In this document: piece by piece, positions 1-6,474 of the stretch | Layout: each line of letters opens with the position of its first letter | How positions within the stretch are numbered: the first letter of the stretch is position 1 | Assembly (NCBI GenBank): GCA_949128015.1 | Contig: CASBRC010000499.1 | Span: forward strand, 1-15,380 | Source: Synechococcales cyanobacterium PMM_0003 | Lineage (GTDB): Bacteria; Cyanobacteriota; Cyanobacteriia; Pseudanabaenales; Pseudanabaenaceae | Direction: 5' to 3' | Length of the DNA: 15,380 nt | Translations under genes and position numbers: made by a program | The notes under the pieces: generated by a model | What the model was told of the DNA's origin: nothing | Database searches by the model: none | Seen by the model: only the letters and a program-made list of their open reading frames with translations

Positions 1-735
1 ATTGTATCCTATGTCCTGTAGGTACAGCGGCAGGAAGCCAGACAGGATGCCGAAGCCGAAGTACACGGCCGATTCCGCCGTGCTGGTCATCAGCAGCGCG
101 CCATGACTGAGCACTTGGCTCATCCCAGCGACGAACTTGGTCACACGCGAAGGTGCCCCCGGCTGTGGTGGCATCGGAGCCTTGTCGGGGATTTGAAAGA
201 CGACGAAGATCGGCAGCAGTCCAATCAGTCCCGCTAGGAAGTAGGTGATCGAGAACGTGCCCAACGTGAAGAGCACGAACCCACCCACCAGTGGACCGAT
301 GGCCGCGCCGAGGTCGGACATGGTCTGGAACCAGCCGAGCCGCTCGCCGCGCCTCGTGCTGTGCAGGTCAGCCACAGCCGCGGCCGCCACTGGGCTGAAC
401 ACCGCCGTGGCGAAGCCATGGACGAAGCGCAGCAACAGGAGTTGACTCGGATCGGTGATCAGCATATAGAGGAATGGCGGGACAGCGAAGAAGAGCGTCG
501 CCAGCAGCATGAGACGCTTGCGCCCCAACACATCGGAGAGCGCCCCCGCGGGCAGCTTGAAGCAGATACCAGTGATAGTCGAAGCCGCCACGATCAGACC
601 AATCGCCTCTGGTGAGGCGTTGAGCTCGCGTGCGAACCGTGGCAGCACTGGGCTGCGCGCCATCTGGTAGCTCAGCCGAGCTACCAGCCCCGCCGTCAAC
701 AGCAATAGGAATGGACTGATGCGCGTGTTCTTCAT
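1..735 (-). CDS. MFS transporter (DHA1-like efflux family), 3' end beyond window
   Basis: The minus strand is open from an ATG at 735 to the window edge, giving 245 residues; the C-terminal half is missing. The translation is strongly hydrophobic, with about six membrane segments near residues 8-28, 45-63, 74-94, 98-118, 137-157 and 162-182, a Pro-rich cytoplasmic loop (about 183-205), and the start of a seventh segment. MFS motif A is clear: G64, D68, then GRKR at 71-74. A motif-B-like Arg103/Gly107 and a motif-C-like GAAIGPLVGG (143-152) suggest a proton-coupled antiporter of the DHA1 drug-efflux type. The substrate cannot be inferred. The gene is much richer in G and C than the rest of the window, uses C/G-ending codons and has no HIP1 site, unlike the genes from 1449 onward. 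It may be horizontally acquired, or the contig may be chimeric here. Family assignment is firm; function is generic. Confidence 0.88.
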   Translation of the reverse strand, partial: MKNTRISPFLLLLTAGLVARLSYQMARSPVLPRFARELNASPEAIGLIVAASTITGICFKLPAGALSDVLGRKRLMLLATLFFAVPPFLYMLITDPSQLLLLRFVHGFATAVFSPVAAAAVADLHSTRRGERLGWFQTMSDLGAAIGPLVGGFVLFTLGTFSITYFLAGLIGLLPIFVVFQIPDKAPMPPQPGAPSRVTKFVAGMSQVLSHGALLMTSTAESAVYFGFGILSGFLPLYLQDIGYN

Positions 736-1059
736 AAGTCTACAGTTCTGCTCGAGCCAATGCCGATCAACGACCGTCATCCATTATTTTTATTAAGGAT
801 AGGCTGAAATAGCCCAACGCGCCAAAAATGTACAAGTACGGGGTATGACGACGATTAGTGCAAAACTGTATCATGACAAGCTTGAGACCATTAATATAGA
901 GGCAATTTCAATAATCGATATTTCCAAGGGCCGTCAACCGCTTTACGGTATTGGTGAATAGAAGTCTCAGTTTGCATGAGCAGAGTATTATCCACACACG
1001 ACAAAGATTGAATCAATTTTGGATCGTGAGAGAATTCAAAGGTATTTGTGCAAATACTC
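736..1059. other. Gene-poor junction between GC-rich MFS gene and host-like DNA
   Basis: No convincing gene is seen. Composition falls from GC-rich to AT-rich around 775-785, just upstream of the MFS start. A 38-codon plus-strand ORF (845-961) and a minus-strand ORF across 891-1127 have no recognisable product. The latter runs into a repeat and is probably spurious. A short inverted repeat (GTATTTG/CAAATAC, 1042-1057) lies at its right end. No tRNA, integrase or IS gene was recognised. Confidence 0.5.
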
Positions 1060-1299
1060 TCTTGTTCCCCTCTCCTGCGGGAGCTACCGTGTACACACAA
1101 GTCCAAATCACCATAAATGCCCTGCAATAAATTACGGGCTAAAAGCTAAAACCCGTTGAAACGGGTTAAAAGCATCTCAAAAACATCTCAAAAACAATAT
1201 TTTATTCAGTCAGTTTCAACTGACGATATTCTTTGAGCCAAGAACTTTAGTTCTTGGTAACTTGTGTGTACACCGTAGTGCAAAGGGGAGGGAACAAGA
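1060..1299. repeat. Inverted pair of ~40-bp repeats flanking short hairpins (MITE-like)
   Basis: The segment at 1060-1102 is the imperfect reverse complement of 1260-1299. Both contain CTTGTGTGTACAC, then a G-rich stretch, then AACAAGA, on opposite strands. Between them are three short hairpins: AACCCGT/ACGGGTT (1150-1167), GTCAGTT/AACTGAC (1209-1224) and CCAAGAACT/AGTTCTTGG (1238-1257). There is no coding capacity. The arrangement looks like a non-autonomous repeat element or an assembly of cyanobacterial intergenic repeats. No target-site duplication was identified. Confidence 0.55.
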
Positions 1300-1310
1300 T
1301 TTCTGGTCTT

Positions 1311-1339
1311 CCCCCTTTCCAAGGGGAAATTAAAGGGGG
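1311..1339. repeat. C-rich/G-rich foldback with two alternative stems
   Basis: CCCCTT at 1312-1317 pairs with AAGGGG at 1321-1326 across a 3-base loop. Alternatively CCCCCTTT (1311-1318) pairs with AAAGGGGG (1332-1339). The two pairings exclude each other. This is a low-complexity intergenic repeat with no gene nearby on the plus strand. Confidence 0.35.
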
Positions 1340-1389
1340 TAAGTCCGACATGTGCGTTTTACAGGGGATTTTCTTTCTTGGAAATGTCC

Positions 1390-1444
1390 TAAAGCGCAAA
1401 TATGGTTCGGCGGGCAAAGCCCGCCGAACCATATTTGCGCTTTA
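1390..1444. terminator. Long perfect hairpin downstream of hrcA (core family copy 1)
   Basis: The left arm 1390-1415 and right arm 1419-1444 pair over 26 bp without a mismatch, with loop AAA (1416-1418). The hrcA stop codon is at 1449-1451, so on the minus strand the hairpin begins four bases past the gene. Its A-run/T-run outer ends suit a bidirectional intrinsic terminator, although the T tract is only three bases long. The inner 15 bp stem matches the hairpins at 4802 and 14950 except for one compensated base pair and one loop base. Confidence 0.75.
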
Positions 1445-1448
1445 AGAT

Positions 1449-2513
1449 CTACCACTTGCTAATTGCTTCAGTAAGATGTAGCGCGGCTGCTTGTACTGAG
1501 GCGATCGCCCTTGTATAGCCCAATCGCGTCGGGCCTAATACACCGACAGTTCCCACAGGCTTATCGTCACAAAGATAAGTACTGGAAATAAAAGTACAGT
1601 TTTGAATCGGCTCAATGGAAATCTCTGAACCAATTCTAATGCTGACAGAATTTGCAGAAGGACTAGGCTGATTGTCGATCAGAGCCATTAACGAAGCGCG
1701 ATCAGCTTCGAGTAATTTCACAATATTTTGTACCTGTTGCAGATTAGAAAATTCAGGCTGACGTAATAATTCCGTTAAGCCGCTAATAAACATTTGTCCT
1801 AGAGCCGTGCGATCGCATAATTTCATCAGTTGCTGCAAAGACTGCTGCAACAACACCGCATATTGCTGAAACTGCCGATCGAGATCGTCCCATTGCAAAG
1901 CACTATTTAGTTCTGACCAGTTTTTATCGCGCAAATGTTCATTCAAGAAATTATTGAGAATATTTAATTCACCTTCTAAAACTTCAAGCTTAGTTTCGCT
2001 GGGTAAATCCATCGTTACCGATGCAGTGTGGTAGGTGTCACTCACGGCGATCGCCATCACTTTGCAATGATCGACGATCACTAATTGCAAATGCCTAATC
2101 CGCATCGTTTGCATGTTGGGTGAAGTAATCACCGCGATGCAACCACTTAAAGTTGCCAAAATCTGAGCAACATCACGCATCACCCCATCGAGACTGGACT
2201 TACCTAAGCGATCGTTTTTACTAGCGAGAAATTGGTGGGTGCTGTAGGTTAGCTCGCTAGCAGGATCGATCAATTCATCGACATAGACCCGATAGCCTGA
2301 GTCGGAGGGGACGCGCCCCGCCGATGTGTGAGGTTGAAATAACAAACCACTGCGATCGAGCATATTCATCACATTGCGAATTGTCGCAGGACTAATATCA
2401 AAGTCATACTCTGACACCAAAACCTTCGAGCCAACTGGTTCCGCCGTTTGAATGTAGTGATCGATAGTTGCCCAAAGAACTTTTTGTTCTCGATGGGTGA
2501 GGTGGTGTTTCAT
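1449..2513 (-). CDS. hrcA: Heat-inducible transcription repressor HrcA
   Basis: HrcA represses chaperone genes by binding CIRCE operators and is kept active by GroEL. The 354-residue length fits the family. The N-terminal winged helix (about residues 5-80) contains SPATIRNVM (41-49) and the family signature GRVPS-SGYR-YVDEL (67-81). The central GAF-like part and the C-terminal VGTVGVLGPTRLGY are also typical of HrcA. The ATG at 2513 is the natural family start; no good Shine-Dalgarno sequence is visible. No CIRCE inverted repeat was found in the upstream 377-base spacer, so autoregulation cannot be shown here, and neither groES/groEL nor dnaK/grpE is adjacent. The gene diverges from the PP2C gene. 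Its stop is followed after four bases by a long hairpin. Confidence 0.95.
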   Translation of the reverse strand: MKHHLTHREQKVLWATIDHYIQTAEPVGSKVLVSEYDFDISPATIRNVMNMLDRSGLLFQPHTSAGRVPSDSGYRVYVDELIDPASELTYSTHQFLASKNDRLGKSSLDGVMRDVAQILATLSGCIAVITSPNMQTMRIRHLQLVIVDHCKVMAIAVSDTYHTASVTMDLPSETKLEVLEGELNILNNFLNEHLRDKNWSELNSALQWDDLDRQFQQYAVLLQQSLQQLMKLCDRTALGQMFISGLTELLRQPEFSNLQQVQNIVKLLEADRASLMALIDNQPSPSANSVSIRIGSEISIEPIQNCTFISSTYLCDDKPVGTVGVLGPTRLGYTRAIASVQAAALHLTEAISKW

Positions 2514-2599
2514 TGATTATGTTAAGTACGATAATGTTGAAAAATCTCTAATCTCTAAAAAAATGGTTCTGATAAATCAAGTGCTTAAATAATACAATA

Positions 2600-2622
2600 A
2601 CCAGATTCTGAGGAAATCTGGT
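2600..2622. repeat. Short hairpin upstream of hrcA
   Basis: ACCAGATT (2600-2607) pairs with AATCTGGT (2615-2622) across a 7-base loop. It lies about 90 bases upstream of the hrcA start and could be in its leader or operator region. No known operator consensus was recognised. Confidence 0.35.
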
Positions 2623-2735
2623 AACAACTTGTACAGCCATTTAATTTTTGTAGGCTTTCAAGGTGCTAAGTAAGTTGCAAATCCACAAAAATAGTCTCTT
2701 TGTTTCGCTACAATAACCAAATGTCTTTTGAAAAC

Positions 2736-2774
2736 CCAAACTCAAAAAGCTGCGCCGCAGCTTTTTGAGTTTGG
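2736..2774. repeat. Long perfect hairpin between divergent genes
   Basis: An 18-bp perfect stem (2736-2753 with 2757-2774) closes on a 3-base loop, GCC. It is flanked by the starts of two divergent genes, so it does not terminate any recognised gene. It shares the three-base loop and perfect long stem with the terminator-like hairpins elsewhere in the window, but not their sequence. Confidence 0.65.
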
Positions 2775-2890
2775 AATATCGCTCAGCGCTGCCTATTTTG
2801 ACCATAAATTTGATAATGTAAACATTTCTAATACATCTGCGCTTTTCACCATATTCACCACATAGTCTTGGCAAGCGATTAATAACTTTC

Positions 2891-4771
2891 ATGGAAAAAC
2901 AAGAGCAATCTACGGCAGTTGAGCAGCAATATCTTTGGGCAGTCGGTCTCGATAACGACGCATTTCCGCCCGACACGCTGGTCGCCGATCGTTACCGTGT
3001 CGTCGCCTCACAAATTGTTGTGGATACGGATGCTTTTGCACTGCCAGAGTTACCCCTTGAATTTCAGACTTATGTGGTGTCTTACCTCAAGTTGTCGCGT
3101 CTGAGCTTACATTTGCCTCGTCCTTATGGATTATTGCTGCTAGGCGAAGAACTCAATCTTTCTGAAGTATTTTTATTAGAAAATGTGCCAATCGATCGCC
3201 AAGGCAATCTTTGCCCGACTTTGGCTGAGGCATGGGCTAAAGCATCGGCGCTGCGTCAAATTAATCTGCTCTGGCAGGTTCTCAACCTCTGGCAACCCCT
3301 TGCCGAGCAGAATATGGCGCGTACTTTAATCGATCCTAAGTTAGTGCGTGTCGATGGCATGTGGGTGCGTCTGTTGGAATTACAGGCAGATGTTGCCGCC
3401 GTACATATCTCTCAACTAGGGGATATCTGGGTGAACTGGTTGGATTTAGCTAAGCCTGAGATTGCCGAGCCGATCGCAGAATTTTTCTATAGTCTGGGAC
3501 GCGGCGAATATGACATCAATAGTGCGATCGCATATCTCGATCAAATGTCACTTAAGGTCATGGATGATCAACCGCTCACAGTGCGAATGGCAAGTGCCAG
3601 CGATGTCGGACAGCAACGCGAACATAACGAAGATGCTTGCTATCCTGACGTTAAGCGCCAAAAACGGACTGAGCAGGCTGATAGTATGCGCGATCGCTTA
3701 GCGATCGTTTGTGATGGTCTAGGAGGACATGAAGGCGGTGAAGTGGCAAGTTCTCTCGCCATCAAGACCCTTGAGCAGCAACTAAAGACTTTATTGCATC
3801 AAGCTGAAAATGATCCCGATTTTTCTGCTCAAGGGTTTATTGCTCAACTAGAAATGGTGACTCGCGTTGTCAACAATCAAATTGTGGCGATCAATGACCA
3901 ACAGCAGCGTCACGCCCAACAACGCATGGGAACAACCCTCGTCATGGCAGTAATGCCACGTCCTAACGGCAAGATGAGCAATGAGGTCTATGTTGTGCAT
4001 GTGGGAGATAGCCGACTCTACTGCGTTACTAAGGATAATTTGCGTCAAGTTACCCTTGATGATGATGTGGCAACTCGCGAAACTACACTTGGCTATAACT
4101 TCTATGCCTATTCATCGCAACGCATTGATGGCGGAGCCTTGATTCAAGCATTGGGAACCCGTGGTTCCGATATGTTAGTTCCGCGTGTACAAAGATTTTT
4201 TATCGATGAAGATTGTCTGTTGCTGCTCTGCTCTGATGGGCTGAGCGATTTTGATCGGGTTGAGCAAATTTGCGATCGCTATTTGCTCCCAGTTTTGAGT
4301 GAAAATAAGTCCCTCGATCGCAGTTGTCAGGATCTGATCGATCGTGCCAATGAGCTAAATGGACATGACAATATTACGGTGGCGTTGATGCGCTGTCGAT
4401 TTGCACCCGCCGATGCAGATGAAGATCAAGTAAGTGAAAATGATCTCCATGCATCGATTCATACTACTGAAGAAGACGCGGATACTGAAGATATTCAGCA
4501 TGAGTCTGAAGATGTCGCAGGAGCTTTGGCGTTGACAGCACAAGGCGTAGATACTTCAGAAGAAATTGAGCCAGATCTCAGCGACATCGATTCGGCAAAA
4601 ACTGAACTTGCAGTTACTAAACAAACTAATAGTGCTTTTATTATCACTTTGATTTTAGTGGCGCTAATTTTGGGTAGTGGCTTAGCGGCGATGCAGTTCC
4701 CTCAAGTTAAAACTTGGTTGCGCCAAAACTTGCCGACAAACCTCCAGAGATTTGTCCCGCCAAATTCTTAA
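2891..4771 (+). CDS. PP2C-family Ser/Thr phosphatase with kinase-like N-terminus and C-terminal membrane anchor
   Basis: The 626-residue protein has a metal-dependent PP2C phosphatase domain from about residue 230 to 500. The motifs are REHNED (243-248), CDGLGGHEGG (274-283, with metal ligand D275), GTTL, VGDSRLY (371-377), CSDGLSDF (447-454, D449) and GHDNITV (491-497, D493). All metal-binding Asp residues are present, so it should be active on phospho-Ser/Thr proteins. The N-terminal ~220 residues open with DRYRVV (33-38) and resemble a degenerate protein-kinase fold: I see no Gly-rich loop, HRD or DFG motif. Residues about 505-580 form an acidic, probably disordered linker. A single hydrophobic segment (about 582-603) near the C-terminus suggests the phosphatase faces the cytoplasm from a membrane anchor. 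The phosphatase call is firm; the pseudokinase reading is tentative. Confidence 0.9.
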   Translation: MEKQEQSTAVEQQYLWAVGLDNDAFPPDTLVADRYRVVASQIVVDTDAFALPELPLEFQTYVVSYLKLSRLSLHLPRPYGLLLLGEELNLSEVFLLENVPIDRQGNLCPTLAEAWAKASALRQINLLWQVLNLWQPLAEQNMARTLIDPKLVRVDGMWVRLLELQADVAAVHISQLGDIWVNWLDLAKPEIAEPIAEFFYSLGRGEYDINSAIAYLDQMSLKVMDDQPLTVRMASASDVGQQREHNEDACYPDVKRQKRTEQADSMRDRLAIVCDGLGGHEGGEVASSLAIKTLEQQLKTLLHQAENDPDFSAQGFIAQLEMVTRVVNNQIVAINDQQQRHAQQRMGTTLVMAVMPRPNGKMSNEVYVVHVGDSRLYCVTKDNLRQVTLDDDVATRETTLGYNFYAYSSQRIDGGALIQALGTRGSDMLVPRVQRFFIDEDCLLLLCSDGLSDFDRVEQICDRYLLPVLSENKSLDRSCQDLIDRANELNGHDNITVALMRCRFAPADADEDQVSENDLHASIHTTEEDADTEDIQHESEDVAGALALTAQGVDTSEEIEPDLSDIDSAKTELAVTKQTNSAFIITLILVALILGSGLAAMQFPQVKTWLRQNLPTNLQRFVPPNS

Positions 4772-4801
4772 GAATCGCAAACGAAATAACTTAGGCATTT
4801 C

Positions 4802-4854
4802 AAAAGCCAAGTATGATTCGGCGGGCGAAGCCCGCCGAATCATACTTGGCTTTT
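4802..4854. terminator. Long perfect hairpin after PP2C gene (core family copy 2)
   Basis: The arms 4802-4826 and 4830-4854 pair perfectly over 25 bp with loop GAA. The stem begins with AAAA and ends with TTTT, the form of a bidirectional intrinsic terminator. It starts 30 bases past the PP2C stop and ends 19 bases before the nnr start. The inner 15 bp (TATGATTCGGCGGGC) are identical to copy 3 at 14950, while the outer 10 bp differ. The apex contains GCGAAGC, known as an exceptionally stable DNA mini-hairpin. Confidence 0.75.
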
Positions 4855-4873
4855 ATTTAATTTGTGATCCTAA

Positions 4874-6439
4874 ATGGTTGACGTTCTCTCATCACAAGCG
4901 ATCGCAAATGCATCACAAATGCAAGCAATCGAAAATCTGATTTTCCAAGCAGGAATGCCCGTTGCGGCGCTGATGGAAAAAGTAGCATTGCGGATTATGC
5001 AACGATTAACTGAACTTTATCCTGCTCAAATCTATGCTCGTATCGGCGTATTAGTTGGCTCTGGACATAATGGCGGTGATGCCTTAGTTGTTGCCAGAGA
5101 ACTGCATCATCAAGGACGACAGGTAAAAATCTATACACCGTTTGCTAAGTCCAAACCCTTAACGCGAGTTCATGGATGCTATGCCAAAGGTTTGGGAATT
5201 CCCTTTGGATCTTTGGAGGCTTTACAAGATTGCGATCTGATTATTGATGGCATATTTGGATTTGGTCTAGAGCGTGACGTGGTTGGCGATTTAGCGATCG
5301 CAATTAACACGATCAATAATTGGCAGATCCCAATCGTTAGTATTGATTTACCATCAGGGCTTCATACCGATCGCGGTAACGTGATGGGAACTGCCATTCG
5401 GGCGACAAATACTTTCTGTTTAGGACTATGGAAGCGGGGCTTACTGACAGAAACTGCCACGCCCTATATCGGCAAACTCGAAAGAATTAGTTTTGATATT
5501 CCCGAAAAATTTGTGTCTCAGATTCTTGGTGATCAGCATCCACTCTGGCGGATTGATCCTCATGCGATATTGCGCGATCGCTTGCCGATTACTCGCAGTG
5601 CGATCGCCCACAAATACGAAATTGGACATGTATTGTTAGTTGTGGGATCGCAAAAATACGGCGGTGCTGCCCTGCTAGCTGCCATGGGAGCTAAGGCAAC
5701 AGGTGTAGGTATGTTATCGATCGCAGTTCCCCATTCCCTTAAATCACTGATCCTTGCCCAAGTTCCTGATGCTTTAGTGATTGGTTGTCCTGAGACCGAA
5801 TCTGGTGCGATCGCCTCGTTACCCGATCTTGATTTGCAGAAATATCAAGCGATTGTCTGTGGTTGTGGACTTTCTCTCGATGCAGGAAAAGTTGTCGAGC
5901 AAATCATAAATTGCGATCGCAATTTAGTCCTTGATGCTGATGGATTGAATGCTTTAGCGGCTATGGGAACAGCGCAAATTATCCAAAAATCAAATCAGCG
6001 CAATAGTGCGATGATTTTAACACCGCATTGGGGAGAGTTTTGTCGGTTATTTCCAGAACTGCGCGAAGTTGAACGCTTAGAAGCTCTACAAACTGCTGTA
6101 AATCAAACGAAATCAACTATTTTACTCAAGGGAGCAAGAACTGCGATCGCATTTCCTCAAGACACAGAATCTCAAGACACAGAATCTCAAGTATGGATAA
6201 ATCCAGAGAGTACACCAGCATTAGCAAGGGGCGGGAGTGGCGATGTCCTCGCAGGGTTGATTGGCGGGCTTTTAGCACAAGGTTTAGCGGCGAATGATGT
6301 GGCGATCATCGCGACGGTTTGGCATTCTCAAACAGCCATATGGTTGGCAAGTCAGCGCACTGAAATGGGTGTCGATCCTGTGACTCTTGCTCAAAATTTA
6401 TTGCCATTTTTACAAACCCTAAAAACCAAAAAGCTGTAG
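4874..6439 (+). CDS. nnr: Bifunctional NAD(P)H-hydrate repair enzyme (epimerase + dehydratase)
   Basis: Nnr repairs damaged NAD(P)H hydrates: the N-terminal epimerase interconverts R- and S-NAD(P)HX, and the C-terminal ADP/ATP-dependent dehydratase restores NAD(P)H. The 521 residues fit the fused bacterial form. The epimerase part (about 10-215) shows GSGHNGGDALVVAR (62-75), IDGIFGFG (124-131) and SIDLPSG (156-162). The dehydratase part (about 240-515) shows LVVGSQKYGGAALLA, LDADGLNAL (353-361), ILTPHWGE (381-388), LLKG (417-420) and GGSGDVLAG (453-461), where Ser replaces the more usual Thr of GTGD; D457 is the expected catalytic Asp. A 15-bp in-frame duplication adds a second QDTES near residue 430. 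The ATG lies just 19 bases after a hairpin. The stop codon lies inside the left arm of the hairpin at 6422, so the last residues are encoded by a hairpin arm. Confidence 0.95.
   Translation: MVDVLSSQAIANASQMQAIENLIFQAGMPVAALMEKVALRIMQRLTELYPAQIYARIGVLVGSGHNGGDALVVARELHHQGRQVKIYTPFAKSKPLTRVHGCYAKGLGIPFGSLEALQDCDLIIDGIFGFGLERDVVGDLAIAINTINNWQIPIVSIDLPSGLHTDRGNVMGTAIRATNTFCLGLWKRGLLTETATPYIGKLERISFDIPEKFVSQILGDQHPLWRIDPHAILRDRLPITRSAIAHKYEIGHVLLVVGSQKYGGAALLAAMGAKATGVGMLSIAVPHSLKSLILAQVPDALVIGCPETESGAIASLPDLDLQKYQAIVCGCGLSLDAGKVVEQIINCDRNLVLDADGLNALAAMGTAQIIQKSNQRNSAMILTPHWGEFCRLFPELREVERLEALQTAVNQTKSTILLKGARTAIAFPQDTESQDTESQVWINPESTPALARGGSGDVLAGLIGGLLAQGLAANDVAIIATVWHSQTAIWLASQRTEMGVDPVTLAQNLLPFLQTLKTKKL
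6156..6191 (+). repeat. 15-bp in-frame tandem duplication in nnr
   Basis: CTCAAGACACAGAAT occurs at 6156-6170 and again at 6171-6185, followed by a partial CTCAAG. It encodes QDTES twice and keeps the frame. It lies after the LLKG motif in a surface-type segment of the dehydratase domain. Confidence 0.85.
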
Positions 6440-6474
6440 CGAACGCTGCGCGTTCGCTACAGCTTTTTGGTTTT
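6422..6474. terminator. Bidirectional hairpin spanning both stop codons of convergent genes
   Basis: The arms 6422-6446 and 6450-6474 pair perfectly over 25 bp with loop TGC. The outer ends are AAAACC and GGTTTT, giving an A-run/T-run on both strands. The nnr TAG (6437-6439) is inside the left arm and the minus-strand TAA of the GGDEF-EAL gene (6473-6475) overlaps the right end. A shared bidirectional intrinsic terminator is the natural reading. The sequence is unrelated to the GGCGGGC core family but has the same geometry. Confidence 0.8.

Larger units (their letters stand above)
2514..2890. other. Divergent intergenic region between hrcA and PP2C gene
   Basis: These 377 AT-rich bases must contain promoters for both divergent genes. 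I see no convincing -35/-10 pair and no CIRCE operator. Two hairpins are present: ACCAGATT/AATCTGGT (2600-2622, 8 bp) and a long one at 2736-2774. A minus-strand ORF overlapping 2641-2976 runs into the PP2C coding region, has no recognisable product and is judged spurious. Confidence 0.6.

Noticed and set aside
845..961. 38-codon plus-strand ORF (MTTISAKLYHDKL...) in the intergenic region
   Set aside because: No recognisable family, no clear ribosome-binding site, very short, and placed in an apparently degenerate junction.
891..1127. 78-codon minus-strand ORF
   Set aside because: Its N-terminal part is encoded by the repeat at 1060-1102 and the rest matches no family I know.
1060..1444. CRISPR array or IS element as explanation of the repeat cluster
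   Set aside because: No regularly spaced direct repeats or spacers and no transposase reading frame; all repeats are inverted.
2578..2590. AAGTGCTTAA as a possible half of a CIRCE operator before hrcA
   Set aside because: Two mismatches to the GAGTGCTAA half-site and no partner TTAGCACTC at the right spacing.
2641..2976. 111-codon minus-strand ORF upstream of PP2C
   Set aside because: It overlaps the PP2C start antisense, reads through the hairpin at 2736 and has no family features.
4870..4990. A later nnr start within the first 30 codons
   Set aside because: SSQAIANASQMQAIENLIFQ matches the usual N-terminal pattern of the epimerase domain, so the ATG at 4874 is kept.
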